A stretch of DNA of 64,000 bases from Actinostola sp. cb2023 (GCA_033675265.1 JAUJYZ010000484.1:248001-312000); one strand, 5' to 3'. Positions 23,621-34,091 are shown, counted from the stretch's first letter. Made by a program: numbers and translations. Notes: generated from the letters alone by a model not told the origin.

Positions 23621-24991
23621 AACCCAGGGAGGATTGCCCGCATCTGGAAACAACCACAACAATGCGGAGAATGTGGTTATGTCAATGACAAGGACTTTCG
23701 GTTTTGCCAGACATGCGGGTACCAACCCAACCCACCAGTATACTGCGACCCTACCACTCAACAGCTTGATATCGACATAGAGGCCATTGACGCTCGCGTT
23801 ACAGCGCTCGAGTCGGAGAGAACCGCTAAGCCGTACGAGCAACAGAAAGCCAGACTTGAACGGGAATTAGACCACTTTTTAGCCTCCTTGCCACATCCAC
23901 AATCTTTGCCCTCGGCAAACCCACCCGACATCATCCGGTTTTTGGTATGGAAGGATAGACATGGTAGAACGAAAATTCACCGCCCCGAATGTACCCATTT
24001 GAAGTCCCAACCCAGGGGGAATTGCGCATGCTCGTGTCCGCGCCGACTTGCTGCAGGGACGGTGGACAATCTAATCGGGAAACTGCGAGCGATTTTCAAT
24101 GCTAGTGGTCGATCTCAGGACTGGGACGATGCCTTTGGGAGGGGAAATCCAGTGTCTCATGTCTCCGTCAAGCGATACTTGTCATCCATCCAGGAGGAGC
24201 AAGCAAGATTGCACGTCACACCCCGCCAAGCGACACCGATTTTCTTTGACAAGTACACCAAGCTCTGCTATTTCCTGAGAACACAAGCCCTCGCACCGTC
24301 AACCCCTCCTCTCCAGAGGTACCATTGCGCAAGAGACCTAGCTTTCTTCTCGACCGATTTCTTCTCTGGTGACAGAGCATCAGATTTGGGTCGCACCCTA
24401 ACCAAAGAGGTGTTATCTCTCCCTGATGACTCCGGTTTTATTTTTCACCACACTTTCGGGAAAACACTCCGTGGCAAGCGGGCTAAAGATGCCAACATCT
24501 TCGCCATCAAGCAGTGCTCTGACAACACCGTCTGTCCAGTGAGTAACTTGAAGCTTCATGTACAGCTGTCCGACCTGATGAAGATTGACCTGCGGGATGG
24601 TTACCTCTTTCGTGTCAGCGATCGCAAGGGAAACATCTCCAACAGCCCTTTCATCGGCTCCACCATCGCAAACCGTCTGCATGCCCACCTGACGGCGCCA
24701 AACATAGACGACGGTGAAACTATGCACAGTTTCAGGAGTGGGTGTTCTATCACCCTCTCCCTGTTAGGCGCCTCCGATCAGCAGGTAGCGAATCACGTGG
24801 GCTGGAGGAGCCTTGAGACGGCCAGATACTATATGCAGGCGGACAAGGTCATGCAGCTAAGTCAACCAGCCAGTCTCCTGGCAGAAGGCACCATGAGTGG
24901 ACCCGACGGGCGCAATTCGGCTGCCAATTTGGGACGGCAGTTTAGGGACAGAAATAACCTTAAGGACTTTAAGCTGGCGTTTTGGCAATAA
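23621..24991 (+). CDS. tyrosine recombinase with N-terminal zinc ribbon
   Basis: An uninterrupted 456-codon frame from a 3' splice site to a TAA at 24989-24991. Residues 15-33 form a four-Cys ribbon (CGECGYVNDKDFRFCQTCG). A coiled-coil-prone stretch (residues ~50-80) follows, then a second Cys/His cluster near residues 120-139 (HRPECTH...NCACSC). The C-terminal half has the integrase fold signature: Arg252 in SGDRASDLGR, His369-x-x-Arg372 in HSFRSG, His392 in NHVGW and Tyr403/404 in TARYYMQ. It would integrate the circular cDNA of the element at the CTAT core. The start is uncertain because no ATG precedes the zinc ribbon in frame. Unlike gag and RT it has no breaks. Recombinase identity is firm; the DNA-binding role of the zinc ribbon is inferred. 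Confidence 0.85.
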   Translation, partial: NPGRIARIWKQPQQCGECGYVNDKDFRFCQTCGYQPNPPVYCDPTTQQLDIDIEAIDARVTALESERTAKPYEQQKARLERELDHFLASLPHPQSLPSANPPDIIRFLVWKDRHGRTKIHRPECTHLKSQPRGNCACSCPRRLAAGTVDNLIGKLRAIFNASGRSQDWDDAFGRGNPVSHVSVKRYLSSIQEEQARLHVTPRQATPIFFDKYTKLCYFLRTQALAPSTPPLQRYHCARDLAFFSTDFFSGDRASDLGRTLTKEVLSLPDDSGFIFHHTFGKTLRGKRAKDANIFAIKQCSDNTVCPVSNLKLHVQLSDLMKIDLRDGYLFRVSDRKGNISNSPFIGSTIANRLHAHLTAPNIDDGETMHSFRSGCSITLSLLGASDQQVANHVGWRSLETARYYMQADKVMQLSQPASLLAEGTMSGPDGRNSAANLGRQFRDRNNLKDFKLAFWQ

Positions 24992-25124
24992 ACCGATCCA
25001 ATAAACCACCCTAATCTGAATGCTGTATTCAACATTTTCTGAGTTATGGGGAGGAGCAATAGCTTCAGGGGACCCGACCACACACGTTAAAAGCGGTACC
25101 CGGGCAGCTTTGGCTGGCACGGGA

Positions 25125-25202
25125 CAAATATTTTCCCCATGTCTTATCTCATACAGTGCAAACAAAAGAGGTGCAGGTTTGGTAGTGAGAATCGGTTACT
25201 AT
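25125..25202 (+). repeat. B1 repeat of the YR retrotransposon
   Basis: 78 bp from CAAATATTTTCCCCATGTC to GGTTACTAT, identical to B2 at 25440-25517. It is fused directly to A2 at the CTAT core. Confidence 0.9.
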
Positions 25203-25374
25203 TTTCACTGACAAAAAAAACACCGAATCAACCGCACGCAAGTATGAGTTCCACGGGCAGACACCTATACTCCCCTGGGGGTCTGCTGGTTATATAAGAA
25301 ATAACAGAACAACAGTTCAGCCCAGTTAACCAGCTTTTTCAGCCGGCGAGAGTAAAGGAGGGATGACGGATTTA
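25199..25374 (+). repeat. A2 repeat of the YR retrotransposon
   Basis: Copy of A1, including the TATATAAG motif (25291-25298) and the CCACGGGCAGACACCTATAC block. The B1-A2 junction preserves the sequence of the predicted circle joint. Confidence 0.85.
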
Positions 25375-25439
25375 CCCACCCACCTCCCCTTGCGACGTTC
25401 TCGGCTTCGCTTATCCAGCGCACCTCTACCTTGCACTCC

Positions 25440-25517
25440 CAAATATTTTCCCCATGTCTTATCTCATACAGTGCAAACAAAAGAGGTGCAGGTTTGGTAG
25501 TGAGAATCGGTTACTAT
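25440..25517 (+). repeat. B2 repeat, right end of the YR retrotransposon
   Basis: Identical over 78 bp to B1. It ends at CTAT, after which MITE sequence AGTATGTCTTC resumes. Between A2 and B2 lies ~65 bp including CTTGCGACGTTCT, which is complementary to AGAACGTCGCAAG just upstream of the gag start (8588-8600). Confidence 0.9.
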
Positions 25518-25850
25518 AGTATGTCTTCTCCGTGGTGGTTCACTGCAGCTGTTAATATAATAAAGTTATATATTGTTAGATTTATGTCTACACGTAGTCA
25601 CTCTCATTTCCATTCCAAAGAAAAAATGCTGAAAATAATATTGTATGATATTACTACAACCGTCACTGTCGTTCGTTAATTCGTTCGCTTTGCAAGTTTG
25701 AATCTTTGTTTATCTCATGGACCAATCAAATACGATCAGCCATTGTTGGTCTCAACGTAACAGCCAATGAAATTAGCTAAAATGTCAGGGTTCCCCAGAT
25801 CTAGAGCCAACGACAAACCAAATGAAGAGTGGGCTCTGGGTACGAGAATG
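25514..25850. mobile_element. MuDR-like MITE, right part (interrupted)
   Basis: From about 25550 this matches the right half of the intact copy at 42980-43736 (for example GAATCTTTGTTTATCTCATG). It ends GGGCTCTGGGTACGAGAATG, the inverse of the left terminus at 7972. Confidence 0.8.
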
Positions 25851-25854
25851 GTGG

Positions 25855-26731
25855 TGTGACGTACCGGCACGTCGGGCATCCCTCGCGTATCCCGGTCTGC
25901 AACGTCCCTTCACGCAATCCCCAATCACTACTAGTACGATTGTTTCTAACAACAATTTATTAAATAACTCATTAACACTTATTCTAATTATATAACTTAA
26001 TGTAACGAGTTGAAAATCTCTCAGAATTCTAAATATCCTATTAATGTGTAAAGACATGAACTTTAACTGCAAATCTAATATACTAATGATATATAATATA
26101 CTTAATGAAAAAAAGACTTTGAATTGCTTCGTATACAAATATAAATACAAGTTCAGTGTTTAAATCCGCGTCTTTGAGTATTTCGTTTGCTTTAGGTGCC
26201 GACTAAAGCTGGTCGCTGGTCACCTTGCAGTCCACTCCGTGTTCTTTGTTTCTTTCCTTTAGTCTTTGAACTTTGTACCTCGCTTTGCCTTGTCTTACAA
26301 CTTTATACTTCTTCTCTAGACTTCTTGTTCTTTAGTTTTCTTGTGGTCTCAGTTTCCTTACTTCTTAATGTTAGTTTACTGTCATATATAGGATTGACCA
26401 ATATAATTCCACTTGGTTTGACTCTCAGTTTGCTGGACCAGTTAACTCTACATGTGGATGAGTTCCACGGACTCGAGAGCGTTTCAACTGTCTTCTTCTC
26501 GTCTGCGAGTTCTTTTAAGGAGTGCCGTATTCTGTGTTCATCAGTATTTATATGCACCATGGTGACATAACATTTCTATACGATAATACTCCAAAACAAT
26601 AACAATTACGTAACGAGTTCTACAATTACAAGAAATCACTGTTTACGAAGAATACTACGCTAATTACTTTACTCTACGGAATGTGAATTGAATTTCGATT
26701 ATAATATGAAAATATTTCTGAGATCGTGACA
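25855..26731. mobile_element. probable solo LTR, 877 bp
   Basis: Starts TGTGACG and ends CGTGACA, with GGTGG immediately outside both ends (25850-25854 and 26732-26736). TG...CA termini and a 5-bp duplication are the hallmarks of an LTR left after recombination. No internal retrotransposon genes are present and no second copy is in the window, so this rests on termini alone. Confidence 0.5.
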
Positions 26732-27300
26732 GGTGGGTGACGATTCATTTTTTTGTGGCCGAGTGAGATCTGGGATGTGAATGTGCAGTACGTATAGTCA
26801 GCGGTAGACGTCGTTGCATCATCACAGTCCGTGCTTTGCATCACCACGGGCATTTTCCTTAAAAGTTAAACAGTCTACCAGCGGTGTCGCGAAGGATGAA
26901 GAAAGGCTGGTCGTCCACACATCTATATGTTCTACTAGAAAGAGAACCACAATCTTACATTTACTTACTTCTTCTCTTTTTTTACTTACATTTACGGTAT
27001 TTATCTGAGTCGGAGCCGTAAAACTGAAGTTTGAAACGGCCATGTTTCGAAAGTTATTCTGCCATCGTCAGTGTCAGTGATTACCATGGTTACAGGTAGA
27101 CGTGGGATTTGATGTGTCAATACACACGTGGGGTAAAGTATAAGGACCCCACGTATTTAGACACTTAGAAAACTCTAAAAATACCGTTCTGGCGAGCTTT
27201 AGGTCTTTAGGTAAGGAAAAAGAGGCGCTCCACATCCATTGCATGGGAGAAGCCTTCTTGAAACGCACAGGTGAAACACGTTCCCACGTGCATATTATTA

Positions 27301-27303
<3 letters not shown>
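26732..27303. other. spacer without recognised gene
   Basis: Non-coding. A GACGATGGCAG...CGAAAC arrangement near 27045-27075 (minus strand) loosely resembles a hammerhead relic but lacks a clean core. Confidence 0.3.
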
Positions 27304-27334
<31 letters not shown>

Positions 27335-27340
27335 AGCGCG

Positions 27341-27387
<47 letters not shown>

Positions 27388-27490
27388 CTTTTTAGGACGA
27401 TATTCAAAATGGCGTCTCGTTTCGCTACAGTCTCCGAATTTATTTGTTTAATAAAGGGCCATTTTTTATCCAACTGATTTGGTAAATACT
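27304..27490. mobile_element. MITE, 187 bp
   Basis: AGTATTTACCAAATCAGT is mirrored by ACTGATTTGGTAAATACT. The interior includes GATTGGCTCCCGTAACTCGG, related in layout to the MITE at 27785. Confidence 0.7.
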
Positions 27491-27784
27491 AAAACAATTA
27501 TTTTGCTCATTTAGCTCTACTTGTAACCCTGGTAACCACACTGACGATGACAAACGAAATCTCGAAATATTTATAATAATAATAATAATAATAATAATAA
27601 TTTATATATAATAATTAATAATCTATGTTACAAACCTGTGTCGTGTTCTTGTCCCGAGAATATAATATACATTTTGAACTTGCAGTCAGGAGTGCCAAAG
27701 TTGTACGTGTTTGCTGCTGACTTGTGTGTGATTAATCTCCTAGCTGCATGATGCTTGTTCTAAATAAAACATTTTAGTATACCG
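27491..27784. other. spacer with short (AAT)n tract
   Basis: Contains an AAT run at about 27573-27602 preceded by ACTGACGATGACAAACGAAA. No gene recognised. Confidence 0.3.
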
Positions 27785-27963
27785 TATACCACACAAGTGA
27801 ATAGTATAACTTTTCGCGCACTCTGATTGGCTACTCAATCTCGGAACTCCTTGGCTATTCACCACTGAGCAAAACAAGATGGTGTCGCGTTTCGCGAGCG
27901 TGTCTCTTTCTTCTTGAAAACAAATTTTATATATTTGGCTGGCTATTCACTTGTGTGGTATAT
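27785..27963. mobile_element. MITE, 179 bp
   Basis: TATACCACACAAGTGAATAG is mirrored by CTATTCACTTGTGTGGTATA. It contains CGCGCACTCTGATTGGCTA, a block shared with several other MITEs here. Confidence 0.75.
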
Positions 27964-27990
27964 AAAACAATGTGTCCCTTAGTGTCGCTG

Positions 27991-28057
27991 AGTAGTGGTA
28001 GATATTTACTTCGCCGCTCGAAGAGTCGCGGCTTGGTAAATATCCACCACTATACAC
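27991..28057. repeat. short hairpin
   Basis: TAGTGGTAGATATTTAC is mirrored by GTAAATATCCACCACTA with a GC-rich loop. Confidence 0.5.
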
Positions 28058-28327
28058 GTACTCACCTCCACTTCGGGTAATAATTGTTAACTATTCTTCT
28101 ATTCTATTGATAAACTGTCGGTTCTTGTTTGGCTATGATCATGTGACTTAACTAAGAACGCTCTCCACTGATTGGACGACGTATTTTTTTAATATTTGCA
28201 ATATTAAAATATGTAATGCAGGTGAAAAAGAGTGAAGGATACTAGTTGTTGATTATAGATCGGCTCCAGTGAACACCTGCATATATCGGTCAGTAGCAGG
28301 AAGTGCATCAACTATTCTTTCACAACC

Positions 28328-29459
28328 ATGAACGAGTCTAACATCACAACCATGAACGAGTCTAACATCACAACCATGAACGGGTCTTACATCAATCAAG
28401 GCAACAGAAACTGCAAATTCGATGGACCTCGCACAGCTCTTTCAGAAACTGGTCAGGTGATGGCGATTTTGCTAGTCAGTGGATTTGGTGTATTCGGCAA
28501 CGTCTTTATCATCGTATTGGCTGCTAAATACACTGTGCGAAGAAACCTGCATCATTTGATCATCATCATGGCCGTGTCAGATACTCTCTTAATCATATTG
28601 AATTCAATCTATATTCTCCCGAGATTATTTCATTACAACATATATATGGAACGAAATTCAAGGTATTTGGGGCGACATTCTTTGCAAAACAAGACCATTT
28701 CTCGATGACTCTTCCATTCTGGTATCACTAGTTACTCTTTTGATAATCAGCATTGAACGATTCAGAATCACCAAGCTAACTTTACAGAGATCACGACCAT
28801 ACACAATAAAGCAACGCGTGGCAGTACTCGCTTTATCCTGGCTGCTGTCCATGATGCTACATTTATATCAACTGTTGTTTTATAAATTGGGCAAGTTGAA
28901 AGGTATTCCGATATACTTCTGTGGGGACATAAATCCGCGAGTCTCTATTATTTGGTTTTTCGCTTTGAACGTTCTTTACATCATTTTCTTTTGTGTAATA
29001 TTCTCACTAAGTATTGTTACCTTCAAAAGACTATCAGTTCCACAAGCCATTCAAGCCAATCTTCCTGAGCTAGAAAGACAACGACGTAGTCAACGACTAA
29101 GGAGTACTGTTAGGATGGTTTTGTGTTCTTTGCTACTTTACATGTGCTGTTATGTTCCACAATTCACTTTCTCCGTCTTGAGGAGTCTTCGAGCCTATCT
29201 TGTGTCTTTTTATGGATACGAACCAAATATTATTATCGATCGCGAACGCTGTATCGACTGGCACGCGATCACGTTTGTGATTAACATTTTTCTTCCTGTT
29301 GTCAACTCTTGCCTCAGTCCCTGTATCTACATTGTTTTTCTGTCTGATTTTCGACGAGCAGCGAGGAGATTACTGTGTCAAAAAACTACCGCCAGCAGAC
29401 GCATCAGCAGAAGAAACTCTGTCCAACCCGACACTATGCGGCAAACTACGTCGATGTAA
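28328..29459 (+). CDS. rhodopsin-class G-protein-coupled receptor, one frameshift
   Basis: A single-exon receptor of about 376 residues. The extracellular N-terminus has a 24-base unit repeated three times, giving consecutive N-glycosylation sites (NESNITTMNESNITTMNGS). TM1 has GNVFIIVLA, TM2 has MAVSD, and ILCK supplies the conserved Cys before TM3. TM3 ends ERF in place of DRY. ECL2 has YFCGD for the disulphide. TM6 has CCYVPQF and TM7 ends NSCLSPCIYIVF, with SPxxY-type replacement of NPxxY. A basic Ser/Arg-rich tail follows. A one-base gain near 28650, just after TM2, shifts the frame. Downstream is intact from there, so this is either a recent pseudogene or a sequence error. It resembles peptide-receptor-like family A receptors, but the ligand cannot be named. 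Confidence 0.85.
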
Positions 29460-30065
29460 AAGAAACTATAGAAGGAACAAACAAATGTGTGCAACACTCG
29501 ATCAAATGATACCTTTATTGAACACTGTCTAACATTGCGAACTAAACTGCATTCATGACACTTACGAATTTCTCTCAGTTCCGGCATCGTAAATTATGTG
29601 CAAAATACCAGACAGAAAAATACACCACACAGTTACATGATCTATTCCCAGAGGCCTTTCGACCTGAAGTTCCTCTTATGTGGTTCAATGTGTGGCAGCG
29701 TGTATATTCACGGTGGAATTCTCTGCGTGTGTATCACACATGGATCCACTCAGTTGAGACCCTCTGGCTGGCTCACTGGTATATGGAGTCTCTAATCCCA
29801 CGAAATACCCTGAAAACTTCCCAAGGACTATACTATCAATTTGCATCACCACCATGAAGGTGCCAGTTCCGAGAGCTTATTCTTTGCCTTCATAAATAAT
29901 AACTTTATTTAAGTCTCTAATCTTATAGCTCGGTACATGCATGTGCTTTGATAATCGGGGAGACTGACCTAAATTTAGAAAGAAAATAACATGTATTGAT
30001 AATGGCTAAGTATATATTCGAATATCATAAAATGTGTAAATAAGTGGCTTTATTTTAATATTTAA
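29460..30065. other. GPCR 3' flank
   Basis: A 100-codon frame at 29555-29857 has no recognisable domain and is probably 3' UTR or spacer. The TTAA at 30062-30065 is the target duplication of the next transposon. Confidence 0.4.
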
Positions 30066-30080
30066 GTGGCCGTCTCTATA

Positions 30081-31365
30081 AAAACCTCTCAGTCGTTTGC
30101 GCTTCTAAAATAAATATCTCCCAAACTCTAGCTAATGAAAGACTATATCAAGGTTAAAACTAAAACGGGTTTGGTTTGCTTCAAAATATTTTTATTTTAT
30201 TTTATTTTATTTTTTGAAATGATTCCGTCTGAGAGCTGGTCAAGAGGTCAAATTTGCATGAAATTATGCACTTCTTTACGGCGCTGTACAAACTTCGTCT
30301 CGCATTATCCAGCGAAACTTTTTATATCATGTTGTAGATAAATGTATCTAGTTTGTCTAGAGGTAAAGCGTTATTCAATCGGTTCAGCCGTTTATGAGAA
30401 AATTAGTTGATAATTAACCCCACTAAGATCTAACTGAACGGCGGCTCAAAATTACCCAACTTTACTCGATTATTTTGCAAAAGTGGCACCTCGCTGGACT
30501 CTCTCATTGACACAATCGGATTGAACATCATTTCATTTACACAAATCTGTAAAAACCTGTGTACGTTTTGGATATTTCAAAAGTTACGACAATTTCAGTT
30601 GGTGCATGTTAGACGATTTACGAATATTAATTAGGTGCAATATCTCAGATATCTTATCCATATGAAGTTGGAAACGGCTTACCTCCTTCCTAAATCGCTC
30701 ATGTTTCCCATTTTACCCATGCTAGACTTCATTCCAGGTCAACATTTCCAAATACAGCGATTTAGGATGGAGGTAAGCTATTTTCAACTTCATATGGATA
30801 AGATATTGCACCTAATTAATATTCGTAAATCGTCTAACATGCACCAACTGAAATTGTCGTAACTTTTGAAATATCCAAAACGTACACAGGTTTTTACAGA
30901 TTTGTGTAAATGAAATGATGTTCAATCCGATTGTGTCAATGAGAGAGTCCAGCGAGGTGCCACTTTTGCAAAATAATCGAGTAAAGTTGGGTAATTTTGA
31001 GCCGCCGTTCAGTTAGATCTTAGTGGGGTTAATTATCAACTAATTTTCTCATAAACGGCTGAACCGATTGAATAACGCTTTACCTCTAGACAAACTAGAT
31101 ACATTTATCTACAACATGATATAAAAAGTTTCGCTGGATAATGCGAGACGAAGTTTGTACAGCGCCGTAAAGAAGTGCATAATTTCATGCAAATTTGACC
31201 TCTTGACCAGCTCTCAGACGGAATCATTTCAAAAAATAAAATAAAATAAAATAAAAATATTTTGAAGCAAACCAAACCCGTTTTAGTTTTAACCTTGATA
31301 TAGTCTTTCATTAGCTAGAGTTTGGGAGATATTTATTTTAGAAGCGAAAACGACCGAGAGGTTTT
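30081..31365. mobile_element. 1,285-bp fold-back element nested in the transposon's terminal repeat
   Basis: Two ~620-bp arms (30081-30704 and about 30757-31365) are nearly exact reverse complements around a loop of about 50 bp. An identical 68-codon frame even appears on opposite strands at 30135-30341 and 31105-31311. TATA flanks both ends (30077-30080, 31366-31369). Removing it joins CTCTATA to CACCC, exactly as at the intact right end. It encodes nothing recognisable. Confidence 0.85.
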
Positions 31366-31497
31366 TATACACCCTTTTAATAATATACGGCGCCATTTTG
31401 AATATATCATCTATGACGTCATCAGCGGAAACATTTTAGCGGGAGAAAGTCCTCTCTTTGAGTTTCGATGATTGTACTCGTGAAAACAAAGCAAGAT

Positions 31498-33854
31498 ATG
31501 GAAGAAAATGACACTTCTAGCGAAAGTTGTTCGTGCCAAGAGGTAAAGCTCGCTTTTTCTGTGTTCAAGACATATATTTTTCTCTTAAAATGGAAAGAAA
31601 ACAAGTATTTCTTTTAACATTTCCAGCTTTCATGTGAGGATATTCCAGGCTCAGTTATCGCACTGGAAGACTTAGAAAAAACAAAAAAAGACTGAGCTAA
31701 AGTTCTGGTTAATGTGTCGAGGCCTTAAACACAAGTCATCAGATACGAGGGCCGAGCTGATTTCTAGGTATGTTGGAACTCAAATAACGCAAAAACAAAA
31801 AAAGTATCGAATTGTCAGGGCGCCAAGAATTCGATACTTTTTTGTATTTTGCGTTATTTGAGTTCATGGATGTAGCTAAAATAAAGATTTATAAAGCCAT
31901 GCAGCTACTGTATACATCAAGAAAACAGTGTCTATAGTGACAAAAGCTTGTATTGTATTTTACAATTTAATGAAATTGACATGAATAAACTAAAATATTT
32001 TACAGTGTTTATTTATATTATTGACATGAGAGAAACTAAAATATACATGTATATAATATAATAATTTTATAAATTTAATACAATGTAGAACTGATTTAGG
32101 AAATTTTATTGTTTTATACCACTTCTTTCTAGAGTAAGACAGTATTTGGATAAAGACCTTCCTCTTATTGACCCTGATCCAGGGAAATGTCACACTCGCA
32201 GAAAGAGGTTGAGATGCAGTGTCTGTTCTAATCACAAGCAGACAACCAATATTCCTACAAATAAGAAGCCATGCATCCAGGCTTCCTTAGAAAAGTGGAG
32301 CAGAGATACATCGATTTTACCAATGCAGTTTTCATACATAAATATTGTAGACCATGCTAAACAGAGTGGAAGAAATTCTTCTAGCTATGTTGAAAAACCT
32401 CTTGAAAAGGGTTACAAGTTTTTCTATGAAAACTATTGCCATGATGTGCTATGTGGTCAGAATGATGGTGAAGTGCATGTAAAGGGGAAGTGTTATAGAT
32501 CACAAAAGAAGAATCAAACTCCTCATAATGTATTGATTAAACTATCAAAAAGTGGGAATGTAAATATGGCAAGGTGTTCTTGTGCAGCAGGTGCAAATGG
32601 GTACTGTAATCACACCATGGGGTTACTATATTTAATTGATCATGTTATCAAATTGAAGGCTCCTACTTTCCCTAAAGTAGGAACATGTACTGAGAATCCC
32701 CAACAATGGCACAAACCAAGAACACAGGGTATACATGCCGAACCCATTATGGGTTATACTGTAGTAAATCCAAAGTACACCAACAAGCCTTGTACAGGAG
32801 TAAAATGTACCCTCTATGAAGCCAGACAACCTACTGTACAAAATAATGAAGGGACAAATGAGTTACTTGAGTCACTTAAACAAATAAACCCTTATTTGGG
32901 ATTCTGTTCAGTGTTTTCAGATCAGCCATGTACAGTCACCACTAAGCTAAACAACAGTAAGGTTCCAAATGGAAGCATTTTGAGCTACCAACTTTCAATT
33001 ACAGAAGGAAACTTTAGTGTACTTACTAATTTTCCTGAATATTTAAGAAGACCAAGAAATGTTGGAGATTCCTTCCCTAACCTTCCTTTAGATAATGATG
33101 TACCAATTGTTGGCTTGCAGATGCCTCTTACATATGATGAAAACCAGATTATTTCTCAATTAAAAGTGACTGATCCATCCTTAACTGAGCAGGATACCAG
33201 AGGACAAAGTAACAACCCATTATGGCACAACATTAGAAAGAATAGGATCACTAGCAGTAACTTTGGACTGGTGTGTAAAAGAAGAACAACCCTCCCTCAA
33301 ACAAAGTTTGTTAACAACAATCTCTTGTTTTTCAAAAAGACATATCACATATTCAATCAATCAAGTATGGCATTTCTAATGAATCAAAGGCAGTAGAAAA
33401 ATATGTTGAATACATGAGAGCATGTGGTAATAATGTCCAAGCATTGGAGTGTGGTGTTGTTGTATCCCCAAGCATGCCATGGCTAGCTGCTTCACCCGAC
33501 AGAAAGGTCATTGATAAGGAATTTGGCCATGGTTTAGTGGAGATCAAATGTCCCTATTCACTGAGAAATTTGAAACCTGAAGAGGCATGCCAGGAACCAA
33601 CATTCTACTGCAAGATAGTCAATGAAAAGCCAAAACTTAAAGAAGAGCACAATTACTTCTACCAAGTTCAAGGCCAACTAGGCATCACTGGCTTACAATG
33701 GTGTGACTTTGTGGTATATTTGCAGAAGGGACTTATCATACAGCGCATCAGATTTGATGAGTTATTCTGGCAATCAATGATTACTAACTTGACATCATAC
33801 TACCAAAAATATGTGATGCCAGAGGCAATGAAGCATCAGCCTGATAACATTTAG
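31498..33854 (+). pseudogene. YqaJ-like nuclease with SWIM zinc finger (ISL2EU protein)
   Basis: Exon 1 (31498-31542, donor GTAAAG) encodes an acidic start. Exon 2 (31627-31767) has a SAP-like helix pair (LKFWLMCRGLKHKSSDTRAE), reached only after a one-base shift in the A7 run near 31690. Exon 3 (32133-33854) holds the SWIM finger CSCAAGANGYCNH and then the YqaJ exonuclease-like domain. That domain has GISNESKAVEKY, AASPDRK, the E-x-K core of LVEIKCPY, and QVQGQLGITG. A one-base loss near 33300-33330 separates SWIM from YqaJ. The YqaJ fold is that of phage-type exonucleases. ISL2EU transposons carry such a gene beside the transposase, role unknown. Intron 2 contains a hairpin at 31776-31865. 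Confidence 0.8.
31776..31865. repeat. 90-bp hairpin in an intron
   Basis: GAACTCAAATAACGCAAAA and AAAGTATCGAATT are mirrored to GAGTTC at 31865. A MITE-like insertion in intron 2 of the YqaJ gene. Confidence 0.6.
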
Positions 33855-34091
33855 TTAAAATAGAATATTTGCAAGGGCAGATCCAGTGAAAGGGTCCATG
33901 CAGGGAATCGAGACCCCCTGCTTTTCATTCCATGTTTCTTTTACTTTGCAGATTAAATTATCATTCCATCATACAGTGCTTATAGACACCTGCAAAAAGC
34001 TACTGGATCTACCCTTTATTTAAGATTAATCATACTCTCATATATAAATATTAGACATTCTATAAGAGTCAGAAATATATACTGAACATAA
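33855..34091. other. convergent intergenic stretch of the transposon
   Basis: About 240 bp between the two stop codons. It would hold overlapping 3' UTRs; no clear poly(A) signal pair was assigned. Confidence 0.4.

Larger units (their letters stand above)
8395..25517 (+). mobile_element. YR retrotransposon with split direct repeats (Ngaro/PAT-like), ~17.1 kb
   Basis: The termini are defined by direct repeats in the order A1 (8395-8570), internal genes, B1 (25125-25202), A2 (25199-25374), B2 (25440-25517). This split-repeat layout is known for the Ngaro and PAT groups of DIRS-order retrotransposons, which integrate a circular intermediate with a tyrosine recombinase and leave no target duplication. 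The tetranucleotide CTAT occurs at the left junction (8395-8398), the B1/A2 junction (25199-25202) and the right junction (25514-25517). That is as expected if it is the recombination core. Gag, RT/RNase H and YR genes lie inside in the same orientation. The target is a MITE whose two halves flank it. About 9 kb of MITE-rich DNA between gag and RT makes it unusually long. Confidence 0.85.

Noticed and set aside
27035..27080. Possible hammerhead (CTGACGATGG...CGAAAC, minus strand)
   Set aside because: The core is CTGACGA rather than CTGATGA and no proper stem II forms.
29555..29857. 100-codon frame downstream of the GPCR
   Set aside because: No recognisable domain and most likely UTR or spacer.
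30135..31311. Identical 68-codon frames on opposite strands
   Set aside because: A consequence of the fold-back structure; low-complexity and without domain.
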